From Stammera capleta_AF (GTDB lineage: Bacteria > Pseudomonadota > Gammaproteobacteria > Enterobacterales > Enterobacteriaceae), in assembly GCA_036689265.1 (NCBI GenBank), contig CP144777.1, positions 186,001 to 250,000 on the forward strand: a DNA stretch of 64,000 bases. The letters run 5' to 3'. This document shows positions 55,830-64,000 of this stretch, in pieces (the first letter of the stretch is position 1; every line of letters begins with the position of its first letter). Both the position numbers and the translations under genes were made by a program. Below the pieces are notes generated by a model. It did no database searches, was not told where the DNA came from, and saw only the letters and a list, made by a program, of their open reading frames with translations.

Positions 55830-57566
55830 ATGAATAAAAAAATTAAAAACAAAATAAAAAAATTAAACAAAAAAATAGAAAAATACTCATTTTACTACAA
55901 CAATTTAAATAAAAGTTTAATTAAAGATGAAGAATATGATTTTTTAATAAAAAAATTGGAAAAAATGGAAAAAAATTATCCAAAATATATTAATAAAAAT
56001 AATATAACAAATAAAATTAAATATTATTTACCTATAAAAAATAAAAATAACAAACATTATTTACCAATGTTATCAATAAATAATATATATAATAAAAAAG
56101 AACTTAAAAAATATATAAATAATATTAAAAAAAAATTTAAAAACATTAAAATAAATTTCTGTTGTGAATTAAAAATAGATGGAGTAGCAATAAGTTTAAT
56201 TTATATTAATAATTTTTTTAAATATGCTTTAACAAGAGGTGATGGTATATATGGAGAAAATGTAACAGAAAATATTAAACAAATTAAAAATATACCTCTT
56301 TACATAAAAGAAAATATAAATAAATATTTAGAAATAAGAGGGGAAATTTTCATAACTAAAAAAAACTTTTACAAAATAAATAAAAAACAAAACAAAAAAA
56401 AAGAAAAAATATTTTCTAACCAAAGAAATTTAACTTCAGGAACAATTCGTTTAATAGATAAAAATATAGTAAAAAAAAGAAATTTATCATTTATAGGATA
56501 TGATTTAATTATAAACAAAAAAAATAGATTACATACAAATGATCAATTTAAATGTCTAAATAAAATAAAAAAATATAATTTTAAAATTGAAAAAAATAGT
56601 AAAATATGTTCCTCTTACAAAGAAATAATAAATTTTTATAATAAAATATTGTTAAAAAGAAAAAAATTAAAATATGAAATCGATGGTATAGTAATAAAAA
56701 TAAATAACAGAGAAATACAAGAAACTATTTCAAATAATAATAAATACATAAAATGGGCAATAGCTTTTAAATTTCCAACAAAAAAAAAAATAACAATTTT
56801 AAAAAAAATTAAATACAAAATAAGCAAACAAGGATTTATTATACCTATTGGTATAATAAAACCAACATTTATAAATGGAACCATTATAAAAAAAATAAAT
56901 TTACATAACTTAAAATATTTATCTAAATTATCATTACGTAAAAATAACAAAATAATTATTGAAAAATCAGGAGAAATAATACCTAAAATTAATAAAATTA
57001 TAAAATGTGAAAAAAATGAAAAAATAAAAATACCAAAAAAATGTCCTTCGTGTAAAAATAAACTAAATTTTAAAAATAATATACCTAAATGTAATTTATA
57101 TTATACATGTAAAAATCAAATAAAAAAAAGAATATATGATTCTATATCAAAAAATGGTTTAAATATAAAAAATATAGGTCAAAAATTAATAAATAAACTA
57201 ATAGATAAAAAATATATAAAAAATAACATTGATATATTAAACATAAAAAAAAAACAACTATTAAAAATAAATAAAATTAAAAAAAAAAAAGCAAATAATA
57301 TTTTAAAATCTATAAAACATTCCAAAAAAAACATAAAATTACATAAATTTATTTATTCTTTATCTATACCAAATATAGGAAAAACAACCTCAAAAAATAT
57401 AAGCAAAGAATTCAAAACATTAAAAAACTTTATATTTTTTAAAATAAAAAATATAAAAAACATAAGTAAAAAAAAAATATACTATATAAATAAATATTTA
57501 AAAAATAAAAATAACATTAAATATATAAACTCTTTATATAATATATATAAAAATAAAATTAACTAA
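55830..57566 (+). CDS. ligA: NAD-dependent DNA ligase lacking BRCT domain
   Basis: LigA seals nicks using NAD+. It has 578 residues against 671 in E. coli. Domain Ia with YYNNL and DEEYDFL, the adenylated Lys in CELKIDGVAIS, TRGDGIYGENVTEN, EIRGEIF, the OB fold, a four-Cys Zn finger (CPSC...C...C) and helix-hairpin-helix repeats are present. The C-terminal BRCT domain is missing and the frame stops after the HhH region. It overlaps the convergent gltX end by eight bases. Confidence 0.94.
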   Translation: MNKKIKNKIKKLNKKIEKYSFYYNNLNKSLIKDEEYDFLIKKLEKMEKNYPKYINKNNITNKIKYYLPIKNKNNKHYLPMLSINNIYNKKELKKYINNIKKKFKNIKINFCCELKIDGVAISLIYINNFFKYALTRGDGIYGENVTENIKQIKNIPLYIKENINKYLEIRGEIFITKKNFYKINKKQNKKKEKIFSNQRNLTSGTIRLIDKNIVKKRNLSFIGYDLIINKKNRLHTNDQFKCLNKIKKYNFKIEKNSKICSSYKEIINFYNKILLKRKKLKYEIDGIVIKINNREIQETISNNNKYIKWAIAFKFPTKKKITILKKIKYKISKQGFIIPIGIIKPTFINGTIIKKINLHNLKYLSKLSLRKNNKIIIEKSGEIIPKINKIIKCEKNEKIKIPKKCPSCKNKLNFKNNIPKCNLYYTCKNQIKKRIYDSISKNGLNIKNIGQKLINKLIDKKYIKNNIDILNIKKKQLLKINKIKKKKANNILKSIKHSKKNIKLHKFIYSLSIPNIGKTTSKNISKEFKTLKNFIFFKIKNIKNISKKKIYYINKYLKNKNNIKYINSLYNIYKNKIN

Positions 57567-58962
57567 AAAATTTATTTTTTACTAATTTTAATCTAAATAT
57601 TATTTTTTCTTTTTTTAATAAAAATATTAATTGATTTAAACTAAAAGATTTTTTTTTAGCAATTAAAAAATATCTTAAAATTATAAATATATCTTTTTTT
57701 TTTAATTTATTAAATTTAAAAAAAGAAAAATTAATTACTTTATTTATATTAGACAAACTCCAATAATTAATATTATAAAAATTATATATAAAAAATTTTA
57801 TCATTTTATAAAAAAAACCTAAATATATTTTATTTTTGAAAAATTTTTTATCATATAAAATTTTATTGTCATCAAATAAAACACAATTATTAGCTATATC
57901 ATTTAAATTAGATGATTTATTAGATAAAAAAGATATTATTTCAGAAATATTAGAAATACTATTTATATTTAAATTTCTATTTATAAAAAATATTTTTAAA
58001 TAACTAAATAATTTTGAATAAGATAAACTAGATATATAATATTTATTAATCCATATTAATTTACAATAATTTACTATTGATGAAGATTTATTTATATTTG
58101 AAATATCAAACAATAATTTCATTTCATTAATACTAAAAATTTCTTTATTTCCATATGACCAACCAAGTCTAATTAAATAATTTAATATAGCTTCTGGTAA
58201 AATACCTTCATTTAAATAATTTTTAACATCAAAAAAACCATCTCTTTTTGATAATTTTTTTTTATTAGAACTTAAAATCATAGGTAAATGAACATAAATT
58301 GGTAACTTATAATTTAAACAATTAAAAATATTAACTTGTTTAAAAGTATTATTTAAATGATCATCACCTCTAATAACATGAGTTATATTCATTTCATTAT
58401 CATCAATAACAGAACAAAAATTATATGTAGGTATTCCATTTGAACGTAAAATTATAAAATCATCTAATTCACTATTTAAAATTTTTAATTTATTATAAAC
58501 AAAATCATAAAAATAAACATAACCATATAAAGGATTTTTAAATCTTACAACATAAGATTTATTATCATAATCTAATTTTTTATTTCTACAAAATTTATCA
58601 TAACAATAACCTCTTTTATTTTTTTTATTAAAATATCGTATTTTATTCAATCTATCAGTAGTACAAAAACATTTATATGCCATGTTATTATATAACATAA
58701 ATTTAATTATTTTTTTATACAAATTTAATCTTTTAGATTGAAAATAAACATTTTCATCCCAATACAACCCAAAATATCTTAATAAAAAAAAAATATCATT
58801 TACATAAATATCTTCATATCTACTAAAATCTGTATCTTCTATGCGAAGTAAAAATTTTCCATTATTTTTTCTTGCATATAACCAAGAAAATAAAGCTGTA
58901 CGTAAATTTCCAACATGCATATTACCTGTAGGACTAGGAGCAAATCTAGTAATAACTTTCAT
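57559..58962 (-). CDS. gltX: Glutamyl-tRNA synthetase
   Basis: GluRS charges tRNA-Glu. It has 467 residues (E. coli 471). TRFAPSPTGNMHVGNLRTAL carries the HIGH-type motif, LLRIEDTDFSRY, VIRGDDHLNNTFKQ and KLSKRDGFFDVKNYL (KMSKS-type) follow. The C-terminal anticodon-binding domain is diverged. The Cys/His Zn site of the E. coli enzyme may be kept as CFCTTDR...CYDKFC. It is divergent from lepA with 108 bases between. Confidence 0.96.
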   Translation of the reverse strand: MKVITRFAPSPTGNMHVGNLRTALFSWLYARKNNGKFLLRIEDTDFSRYEDIYVNDIFFLLRYFGLYWDENVYFQSKRLNLYKKIIKFMLYNNMAYKCFCTTDRLNKIRYFNKKNKRGYCYDKFCRNKKLDYDNKSYVVRFKNPLYGYVYFYDFVYNKLKILNSELDDFIILRSNGIPTYNFCSVIDDNEMNITHVIRGDDHLNNTFKQVNIFNCLNYKLPIYVHLPMILSSNKKKLSKRDGFFDVKNYLNEGILPEAILNYLIRLGWSYGNKEIFSINEMKLLFDISNINKSSSIVNYCKLIWINKYYISSLSYSKLFSYLKIFFINRNLNINSISNISEIISFLSNKSSNLNDIANNCVLFDDNKILYDKKFFKNKIYLGFFYKMIKFFIYNFYNINYWSLSNINKVINFSFFKFNKLKKKDIFIILRYFLIAKKKSFSLNQLIFLLKKEKIIFRLKLVKNKFFS

Positions 58963-59070
58963 AATATTTAAATTTAATCAATAATTTTTAAAATTTTATT
59001 TATATAAATTAATATATAATATATATATATAATTATTACACAAGAATTTATACAATAATTTTTTATTTTT

Positions 59071-60861
59071 ATGAAAATGAAAAAATATATAAGAAATTTT
59101 TCTATTATAGCTCATATTGACCACGGAAAATCAACATTATCAGAAAAAATTATTAAAATATGTAAAAATAAAACATATTTAAATAAAATAAAAGTACTTG
59201 ACTCAATGGATTTAGAACAAGAAAAAGGAATAACAATTAAATCACAAAGTATACATTTACAATATATATACAAAAAAAAAATTTATTTTTTAAATTTAAT
59301 AGATACTCCAGGACATATAGATTTTTCTTATGAAGTATCAAAATCATTACATGCATGTGAAGGTGTATTATTATTAATAGATGCAAAACAAGGAATTGAA
59401 TCACAAACAGTATCTAATTATAATATGGCAAAAAAATTAAATCTTAAAATAATACCTGTTATAAATAAAATAGATTTAATAAATATAAATATAAACAAAA
59501 TAAAAAAACAAATAAAAAAAAAATTAAAAATAAAAAAAAAGAAAATAATTTTATGTTCAGCTAAAAAAGAATATGGAATTAAAAAAATAATTAATACTAT
59601 TATAAAAACAATACCATATCCTAAAGGTAAAAATAATAACTTATTAGAATCAATAATTATTGATTCATATTTTGATAACTATTTAGGAATAATTTTATTA
59701 ATAAAAATAAATAATGGAAAATTAAAAATAAATGATAAAATAAAAATAATAAATGATAATAAAATTTATAAAGTAAAAAATATTTTTATAAAAAAACCAA
59801 TTAAAATAATTAAAAAAAAATTAAACTGTGGAGAAGTAGCCTGGATATCTTGTAATATAAAAAAAATAAATCACATACCTGTAGGAAGTATTATAACATC
59901 TTACAAAAACAAAAATTTAAAAAAAATAAAAAAATTAAAAAAAATAAAACCACAAATATATGCAGGTATATATCCAACAAAAAATGAAAATTTTACTTTT
60001 TTTAAAAATTCATTCAAAAAACTAAATTTAAACGATTCATCATTAACTTATAAATTAGAAAATTCATTATTATTAGGTTATGGATTTAGATGTGGATTTT
60101 TAGGATTATTACATATAGAAATTACAAAAGAAAGATTAAAAAGAGAATATAATATTGATATAATCATAATAAATCCTACTGTAAAATATAAAATAATAAA
60201 CAAAAAAAATAAAACTATTTATATAAAAAACCCATTAAATTTACCTAAAAAACAAGATATCAAAAAAATACAAGAACCAATATCAATTTGTAATATAAAA
60301 TCACCAAAAAAATATTTAGGAAAATTAATTGAATTATGTACTCAAAAAAGAGGAATTCAAAAAAAAATATCTTTTAAAAATAAATATATATCAATTAAAT
60401 ATGAATTACCAACAATAGAAATAATCACAAATTTCATTGACAAAATAAAATCAATATCAAATGGATATGCATCATTTAAATATAAATTTAAAAAGTATAA
60501 AACTTCTAATATAACATTATTAAATATAATTATGAACAAAAAAAAAATAGATATATTATCTACACTTATTCATAAACAAAATATAATAAAATATGGTAAA
60601 AAAATAATAGAAATTATTAAAAATAACACTCCAAAACATTTATTTAATATAGATATACAAGCATCATGTAATAACAAAATTATTGCTTCAACAAAAATAA
60701 CAGCATTAAGAAAAAACGTTACATCAAAATGTTATGGTGGAGATATAAATAGAAAAAAAAAATTATTAAAAAAACAAAAAAAAGGAAAAATAAAAATGAA
60801 AATAATAGGAAAAATATTACTTCCACAAAAAATATTCTTTAAAATATTAAAAATTAAATAA
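59071..60861 (+). CDS. lepA: Elongation factor 4 (LepA)
   Basis: LepA is a ribosome-associated GTPase that helps translation initiation and 30S biogenesis. It has 596 residues (E. coli 599). IAHIDHGKSTL, DSMDLEQEKGITIKSQ, DTPGHIDF, NKIDL and the C-terminal TALRKNVTSKCYGGDINRKK are conserved. The second ATG at 59077 matches the E. coli start slightly better. It is the first gene of lepA-lepB-rnc-era, all closely spaced. Confidence 0.97.
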   Translation: MKMKKYIRNFSIIAHIDHGKSTLSEKIIKICKNKTYLNKIKVLDSMDLEQEKGITIKSQSIHLQYIYKKKIYFLNLIDTPGHIDFSYEVSKSLHACEGVLLLIDAKQGIESQTVSNYNMAKKLNLKIIPVINKIDLINININKIKKQIKKKLKIKKKKIILCSAKKEYGIKKIINTIIKTIPYPKGKNNNLLESIIIDSYFDNYLGIILLIKINNGKLKINDKIKIINDNKIYKVKNIFIKKPIKIIKKKLNCGEVAWISCNIKKINHIPVGSIITSYKNKNLKKIKKLKKIKPQIYAGIYPTKNENFTFFKNSFKKLNLNDSSLTYKLENSLLLGYGFRCGFLGLLHIEITKERLKREYNIDIIIINPTVKYKIINKKNKTIYIKNPLNLPKKQDIKKIQEPISICNIKSPKKYLGKLIELCTQKRGIQKKISFKNKYISIKYELPTIEIITNFIDKIKSISNGYASFKYKFKKYKTSNITLLNIIMNKKKIDILSTLIHKQNIIKYGKKIIEIIKNNTPKHLFNIDIQASCNNKIIASTKITALRKNVTSKCYGGDINRKKKLLKKQKKGKIKMKIIGKILLPQKIFFKILKIK

Positions 60862-60865
60862 AAAA

Positions 60866-61807
60866 ATGAAAATAAATTTTAACACTTTTATATTTATTTT
60901 AATAATAATAAATAGTTTTATTTTTGTTACAAAAATAATAAATAAAAAAAACAAAATAAAAATACCTTTTACAAAAAAAAACATTATAATTAACAAAATA
61001 ATTAATTATTTTATTAATTTATTACAAGAAATATTTCCAACATTAATTATTATATTTATATTACGATCTTTCTTCTATGAACCTTTTAAAATACCATCTG
61101 CATCTATGATGCCTACATTATTAATAGGAGATTTTATCTTAGTAGAAAAATTTTCTTATAACATAAAAAATCCTATAACAGATAAAACAATAATATATAC
61201 ATCACAACCAAAATATGGAGATATAATTGTATTTAAATATCCAAAAAATAAAAATATAAACTATATAAAAAGAGTAATTGGTTTACCAACAGACAAAATT
61301 GTATACAATGAAAAAAATAAAGAAATAAAAATATACAAATTAAACGGGAAAAAATATTTGCTTGATAAAAAAATAATAACATATAATTCAGAACAAAACA
61401 GTGAATTTGTAGAAGAAATAAGATTTTTAAATAACAATATCCAAGAATTTTTTTGGAAAAAAAATTCTTTAAAATACGAAAAAATAAATTCTATATTTTT
61501 AAACCTAATTGAAAAAAATGAAAAAATAAATAAAATAAACCATAAAGTTTTATTAATACCAAATATTTTATTAAAATATATTTATCAAAACAACAACATT
61601 TATAAAATAAAAACTTGGATAGTTCCAAAAAATATGTATTTTGTTATGGGTGATTATAGAGATAACAGTAATGATAGTAGATATTGGGGATTTGTACACA
61701 AAGATAATTTAATAGGAAAAGCAAAATATATATGGATGAGTTTAGAACAAACAGATTATAATTGGTTTTTTAAAATTAGATTTAACAGAATAGGTAAAAT
61801 ATTTTAA
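60866..61807 (+). CDS. lepB: Signal peptidase I
   Basis: LepB cleaves signal peptides outside the inner membrane. It has 313 residues (E. coli 324). Two TM segments (about 3-22 and 48-66) precede the catalytic domain. The nucleophile is Ser in IPSASMMPTLLIGDF, the general base Lys in YIKRVIGLPTD, and VMGDYRDNSNDSRYWGFV is the family C-terminal box. Its retention shows that export still occurs and supplies a processing enzyme for the Nuc-like protein at 43012. Confidence 0.97.
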   Translation: MKINFNTFIFILIIINSFIFVTKIINKKNKIKIPFTKKNIIINKIINYFINLLQEIFPTLIIIFILRSFFYEPFKIPSASMMPTLLIGDFILVEKFSYNIKNPITDKTIIYTSQPKYGDIIVFKYPKNKNINYIKRVIGLPTDKIVYNEKNKEIKIYKLNGKKYLLDKKIITYNSEQNSEFVEEIRFLNNNIQEFFWKKNSLKYEKINSIFLNLIEKNEKINKINHKVLLIPNILLKYIYQNNNIYKIKTWIVPKNMYFVMGDYRDNSNDSRYWGFVHKDNLIGKAKYIWMSLEQTDYNWFFKIRFNRIGKIF

Positions 61808-61839
61808 AAACTTTATTTTAATAAAAATATTAAAAAATT

Positions 61840-62505
61840 ATGTATATTAATATAAAAGATTTACAAAAAAAAATTAAATACAATTTTATAAATAAAAAAT
61901 TATTAATTTTATCACTAACACATAGAAGTTATAGTAATAACCATAACGAAAAATTAGAATTTCTCGGAGATTCAATATTAAATTTTCTAATTACTAAAAA
62001 AATATATAAATATTTTTCTGAAGAAAAAGAAGGATATATGACCAGAATTAGATCAAATTTAGTAAATAGTAAAAATTTATTTAAAATAGCAAAAAAACTA
62101 AAATTAAATAAATATATAATTTTAGGACAAGGAGAAACAAAAATGTTAGGACAATTTAAAAAATCAATACTATCTAATACAGTAGAAGCTATAATTGGTG
62201 GAATATTTATTGATTGTAATAATATAAATATTATTGGAAAAATAGTAGATAATTTATTTTTTAAAAATTTTTATATTAAAAAAAATATAAAAGATCCAAA
62301 AACAACATTACAAGAATATTCACAAAAATTTAAATTACCATTACCAAAATATCTCATTGTAAAAAAACAAGGAAAAGATCACGAACAAATATTTACAATA
62401 CATTGCAAAATAAAAAATTCTATAACTATAGGAAAAGGAAATAACAAAAAAACAGCTGAACAAATAGCTGCTAAAAAAGCACTAATAAATTTAGGTATAA
62501 ATTAA
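61840..62505 (+). CDS. rnc: Ribonuclease III
   Basis: RNase III cuts double-stranded RNA, including the rRNA precursor. It has 221 residues (E. coli 226). The signature NEKLEFLGDSILNFLI holds the catalytic Glu and Asp; TVEAIIGGIFIDC holds the second Glu. The dsRBD runs from about 150 (DPKTTLQEYSQKF to KTAEQIAAKKAL). It lies 32 bases after lepB and five before era, as in E. coli. Confidence 0.97.
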   Translation: MYINIKDLQKKIKYNFINKKLLILSLTHRSYSNNHNEKLEFLGDSILNFLITKKIYKYFSEEKEGYMTRIRSNLVNSKNLFKIAKKLKLNKYIILGQGETKMLGQFKKSILSNTVEAIIGGIFIDCNNINIIGKIVDNLFFKNFYIKKNIKDPKTTLQEYSQKFKLPLPKYLIVKKQGKDHEQIFTIHCKIKNSITIGKGNNKKTAEQIAAKKALINLGIN

Positions 62506-62510
62506 TATTT

Positions 62511-63383
62511 ATGAATTTAAAACAAAATAAAAAAAAAAAATGTGCATATATACCAATAATAGGAAAAACAAATGTAGGAAAATCAACAATTTTTAACGAA
62601 TTAATTAAAAAAAAAATATCAATAACATCAAATAAAAAAAATACTACACAAAAAAATATAATAGGTATTTATACAAAAAAAAATAAACAATATATATATA
62701 TAGATACACCAGGATTAAAAAATAAAGAAAATACAAATTTATATATCAAAAAAATAATAAATTATACAAAAAAATATTTCAATATAAAAATTATTAATTT
62801 AATTATTCTTGTAATAGAAAAAAAAATAAACTTAAATGAAATTAAATTAATGAATAATTTAAAAAACATTAAAACACCAATACTTCTTTTAATAAATAAA
62901 ATAGACAAAATAAAAAATAAATTATTACTTTTACCATATATAAATTATTTAAAAAAAAAAACAAAATATATATCAATAATTCCAATTTCAGCATTTAAAA
63001 AAAAATATTTAAAATTAATTAAAAATAATTTTATAAAAAAATATCTAACAAAACAAAAACATTATTTTAAACTAAATAAAAAAACAAATTGTGAAAATAA
63101 ATTTATTATTTCTGAAATAATAAGAGAAAAAATAGTAAGACTAACAGGAGATGAAATTCCATATTCAATAAATGTAAAAATAGAAAAATATAACATAAAA
63201 AAAATAAATAAATATATTTTTATATTAATTTTAATAAAAAAAAAACAACACATGAAAATTATTATTGGAAAAAATGGAAAAAAAATAAAAAAAATAATCT
63301 ATTTATCTAAAATAGATATTTTAAAATATTTTAAAATTAATAAAAAAATAAACTTAAAAATAACTTTTAAAAAATTATATTAA
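62511..63383 (+). CDS. era: GTPase Era
   Basis: Era binds 16S rRNA 3' ends and helps 30S assembly. It has 290 residues (E. coli 301). G1 is IGKTNVGKST, the switch region keeps TTQKNIIGIYT, G3 is DTPGL and G4 NKIDK. The KH domain at the C-terminus shows KIIIGKNGKKIKKI, preceded by REKIVRLTGDEIPYS. It is last of lepA-lepB-rnc-era; recO, which follows in E. coli, is replaced by ung. Confidence 0.96.
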   Translation: MNLKQNKKKKCAYIPIIGKTNVGKSTIFNELIKKKISITSNKKNTTQKNIIGIYTKKNKQYIYIDTPGLKNKENTNLYIKKIINYTKKYFNIKIINLIILVIEKKINLNEIKLMNNLKNIKTPILLLINKIDKIKNKLLLLPYINYLKKKTKYISIIPISAFKKKYLKLIKNNFIKKYLTKQKHYFKLNKKTNCENKFIISEIIREKIVRLTGDEIPYSINVKIEKYNIKKINKYIFILILIKKKQHMKIIIGKNGKKIKKIIYLSKIDILKYFKINKKINLKITFKKLY

Positions 63384-63398
63384 AATTACTAAAATAAT

Positions 63399-64000
63399 AT
63401 GATAAATTGGAAATATATTATAGATAAAGAAAAAAAATGTACATATTTTAAAAAAATATGCATTTTTTTAAAAAATGAATATAAAAATAAAATTATATAT
63501 CCTAAAAAAAAACACATATTAAATGCTTTTAAATTAACTAATTTTAAAAAACTAAAAGTTGTTATAATAGGACAAGATCCATATTACAATAAAGAACAAG
63601 CCCACGGTTTAGCATTTTCAGTTCAATCAAAATCAAAAAAGATACCTCCAACAATAATTAATATATATAAAGAAATAAAAAAAGAATACCCAAACTATAA
63701 AATACCAAAAAATGGATGTTTAAAAAAATGGACAAAACAAAATATTTTATTACTAAATAGTATTCTAACAGTAGAAAAAAAAAAACCTAAATCACATAAA
63801 AATATAGGTTGGGAAATTTTTACTAATAAAATAATATACTATATAAATAAATATTTAAAAAACATAGTATTCCTACTATGGGGATATTCTGCTCAAAAAA
63901 AAATAAAACTCATTAATCAAAATAAACATTTAATATTAAAAACATCTCATCCATCACCATTATCAGTAAATAAAGGATTTTATGGATGTAATCACTTTAA
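63399..64000 (+). CDS. ung: Uracil-DNA glycosylase (3' end cut by window edge)
   Basis: Ung removes uracil from DNA, the product of cytosine deamination that drives A+T bias. The frame is open from ATG 63399 to the window end. KVVIIGQDPYYNKEQAHGLA holds the catalytic Asp and uracil-binding residues, LLLNSILTVE the middle block, and TSHPSPLSVNKGFYGCNHF the C-terminal DNA-intercalation loop with His. About 25 C-terminal residues lie outside. It starts 15 bases after era. Confidence 0.95.
   Translation, partial: MINWKYIIDKEKKCTYFKKICIFLKNEYKNKIIYPKKKHILNAFKLTNFKKLKVVIIGQDPYYNKEQAHGLAFSVQSKSKKIPPTIINIYKEIKKEYPNYKIPKNGCLKKWTKQNILLLNSILTVEKKKPKSHKNIGWEIFTNKIIYYINKYLKNIVFLLWGYSAQKKIKLINQNKHLILKTSHPSPLSVNKGFYGCNHF

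Noticed and set aside
1..64000. Searched by eye for CRISPR arrays, insertion sequences, prophage genes, rRNA, and other mobile or defence systems
   Set aside because: No regularly spaced repeats, transposase motifs, phage genes or rRNA segments were seen; no non-coding gap exceeds about 290 bases.

Overview
The window is extremely A+T rich (about 15% G+C by eye, not counted), densely coding, uses the standard code and ends most genes with TAA. Every protein gene I recognise has its closest remembered counterpart in Enterobacterales, and many gene blocks keep E. coli order: sufBCDSE, rluC-rpmF-acpP/rne, leuS-holA, recC-recB-recD, thrS-infC-rpmI-rplT-pheS-pheT, fbaA-pgk, map/rpsB-tsf and lepA-lepB-rnc-era. 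With the lost domains, missing operon members and homopolymer frameshifts, this fits a strongly reduced gammaproteobacterial (Enterobacterales-derived) obligate endosymbiont, probably of an insect. I do not assign a genus. No phage, insertion sequence, CRISPR array or rRNA gene was seen.

Layout. 1-6.6 kb: 3' part of mnmE, rluD, ruvX (yqgF), transhydrogenase pntA-pntB, ldhA. 6.7-13.4 kb: Fe-S assembly operon sufBCDSE (no sufA), then the lipid II flippase murJ. 13.5-20.2 kb: acpP, rpmF and rluC on the minus strand, then rne, leuS and a frameshifted holA. 20.2-29.5 kb: full-length recBCD and a frameshifted ydjM on the minus strand. 29.6-35.5 kb: thrS (catalytic part only), infC with an AUU start, rpmI, rplT, pheS, pheT, and an antisense tRNA-Thr that overlaps the pheT end. 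35.6-46.6 kb: dienelactone-hydrolase-like gene, ybhL, ppa, pmbA, pepP, fbaA, pgk, a PLD-family nuclease, fldA, murI, a pgpB interrupted at an A16 tract, and rnz. 46.9-64 kb: pfkA, glnS, dksA, speE-speD, map, rpsB-tsf, tRNA-Ser, clsA, ligA, gltX, lepA-lepB-rnc-era, and a partial ung.

Together the genes give fermentative glycolysis (pfkA, fbaA, pgk, ldhA) with transhydrogenase balancing NADH and NADPH, Fe-S cluster assembly, parts of peptidoglycan and cardiolipin synthesis, spermidine synthesis, a large translation set and RecBCD DNA-end processing. No complete pathway lies in the window alone.

The most notable signals are of three kinds. First, three genes (holA, ydjM, pgpB) are each split exactly at a homopolymer run, where a one-base change in run length restores a full-length homologue. 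This fits poly(A)/(T) slippage rescue or recent decay. Second, all three editing aminoacyl-tRNA synthetases here (ThrRS, LeuRS, PheRS) have lost the editing domain or its key residues. Third, RecBCD is full length, but several Chi-contact residues of RecC are changed. No wholly novel gene system was found.
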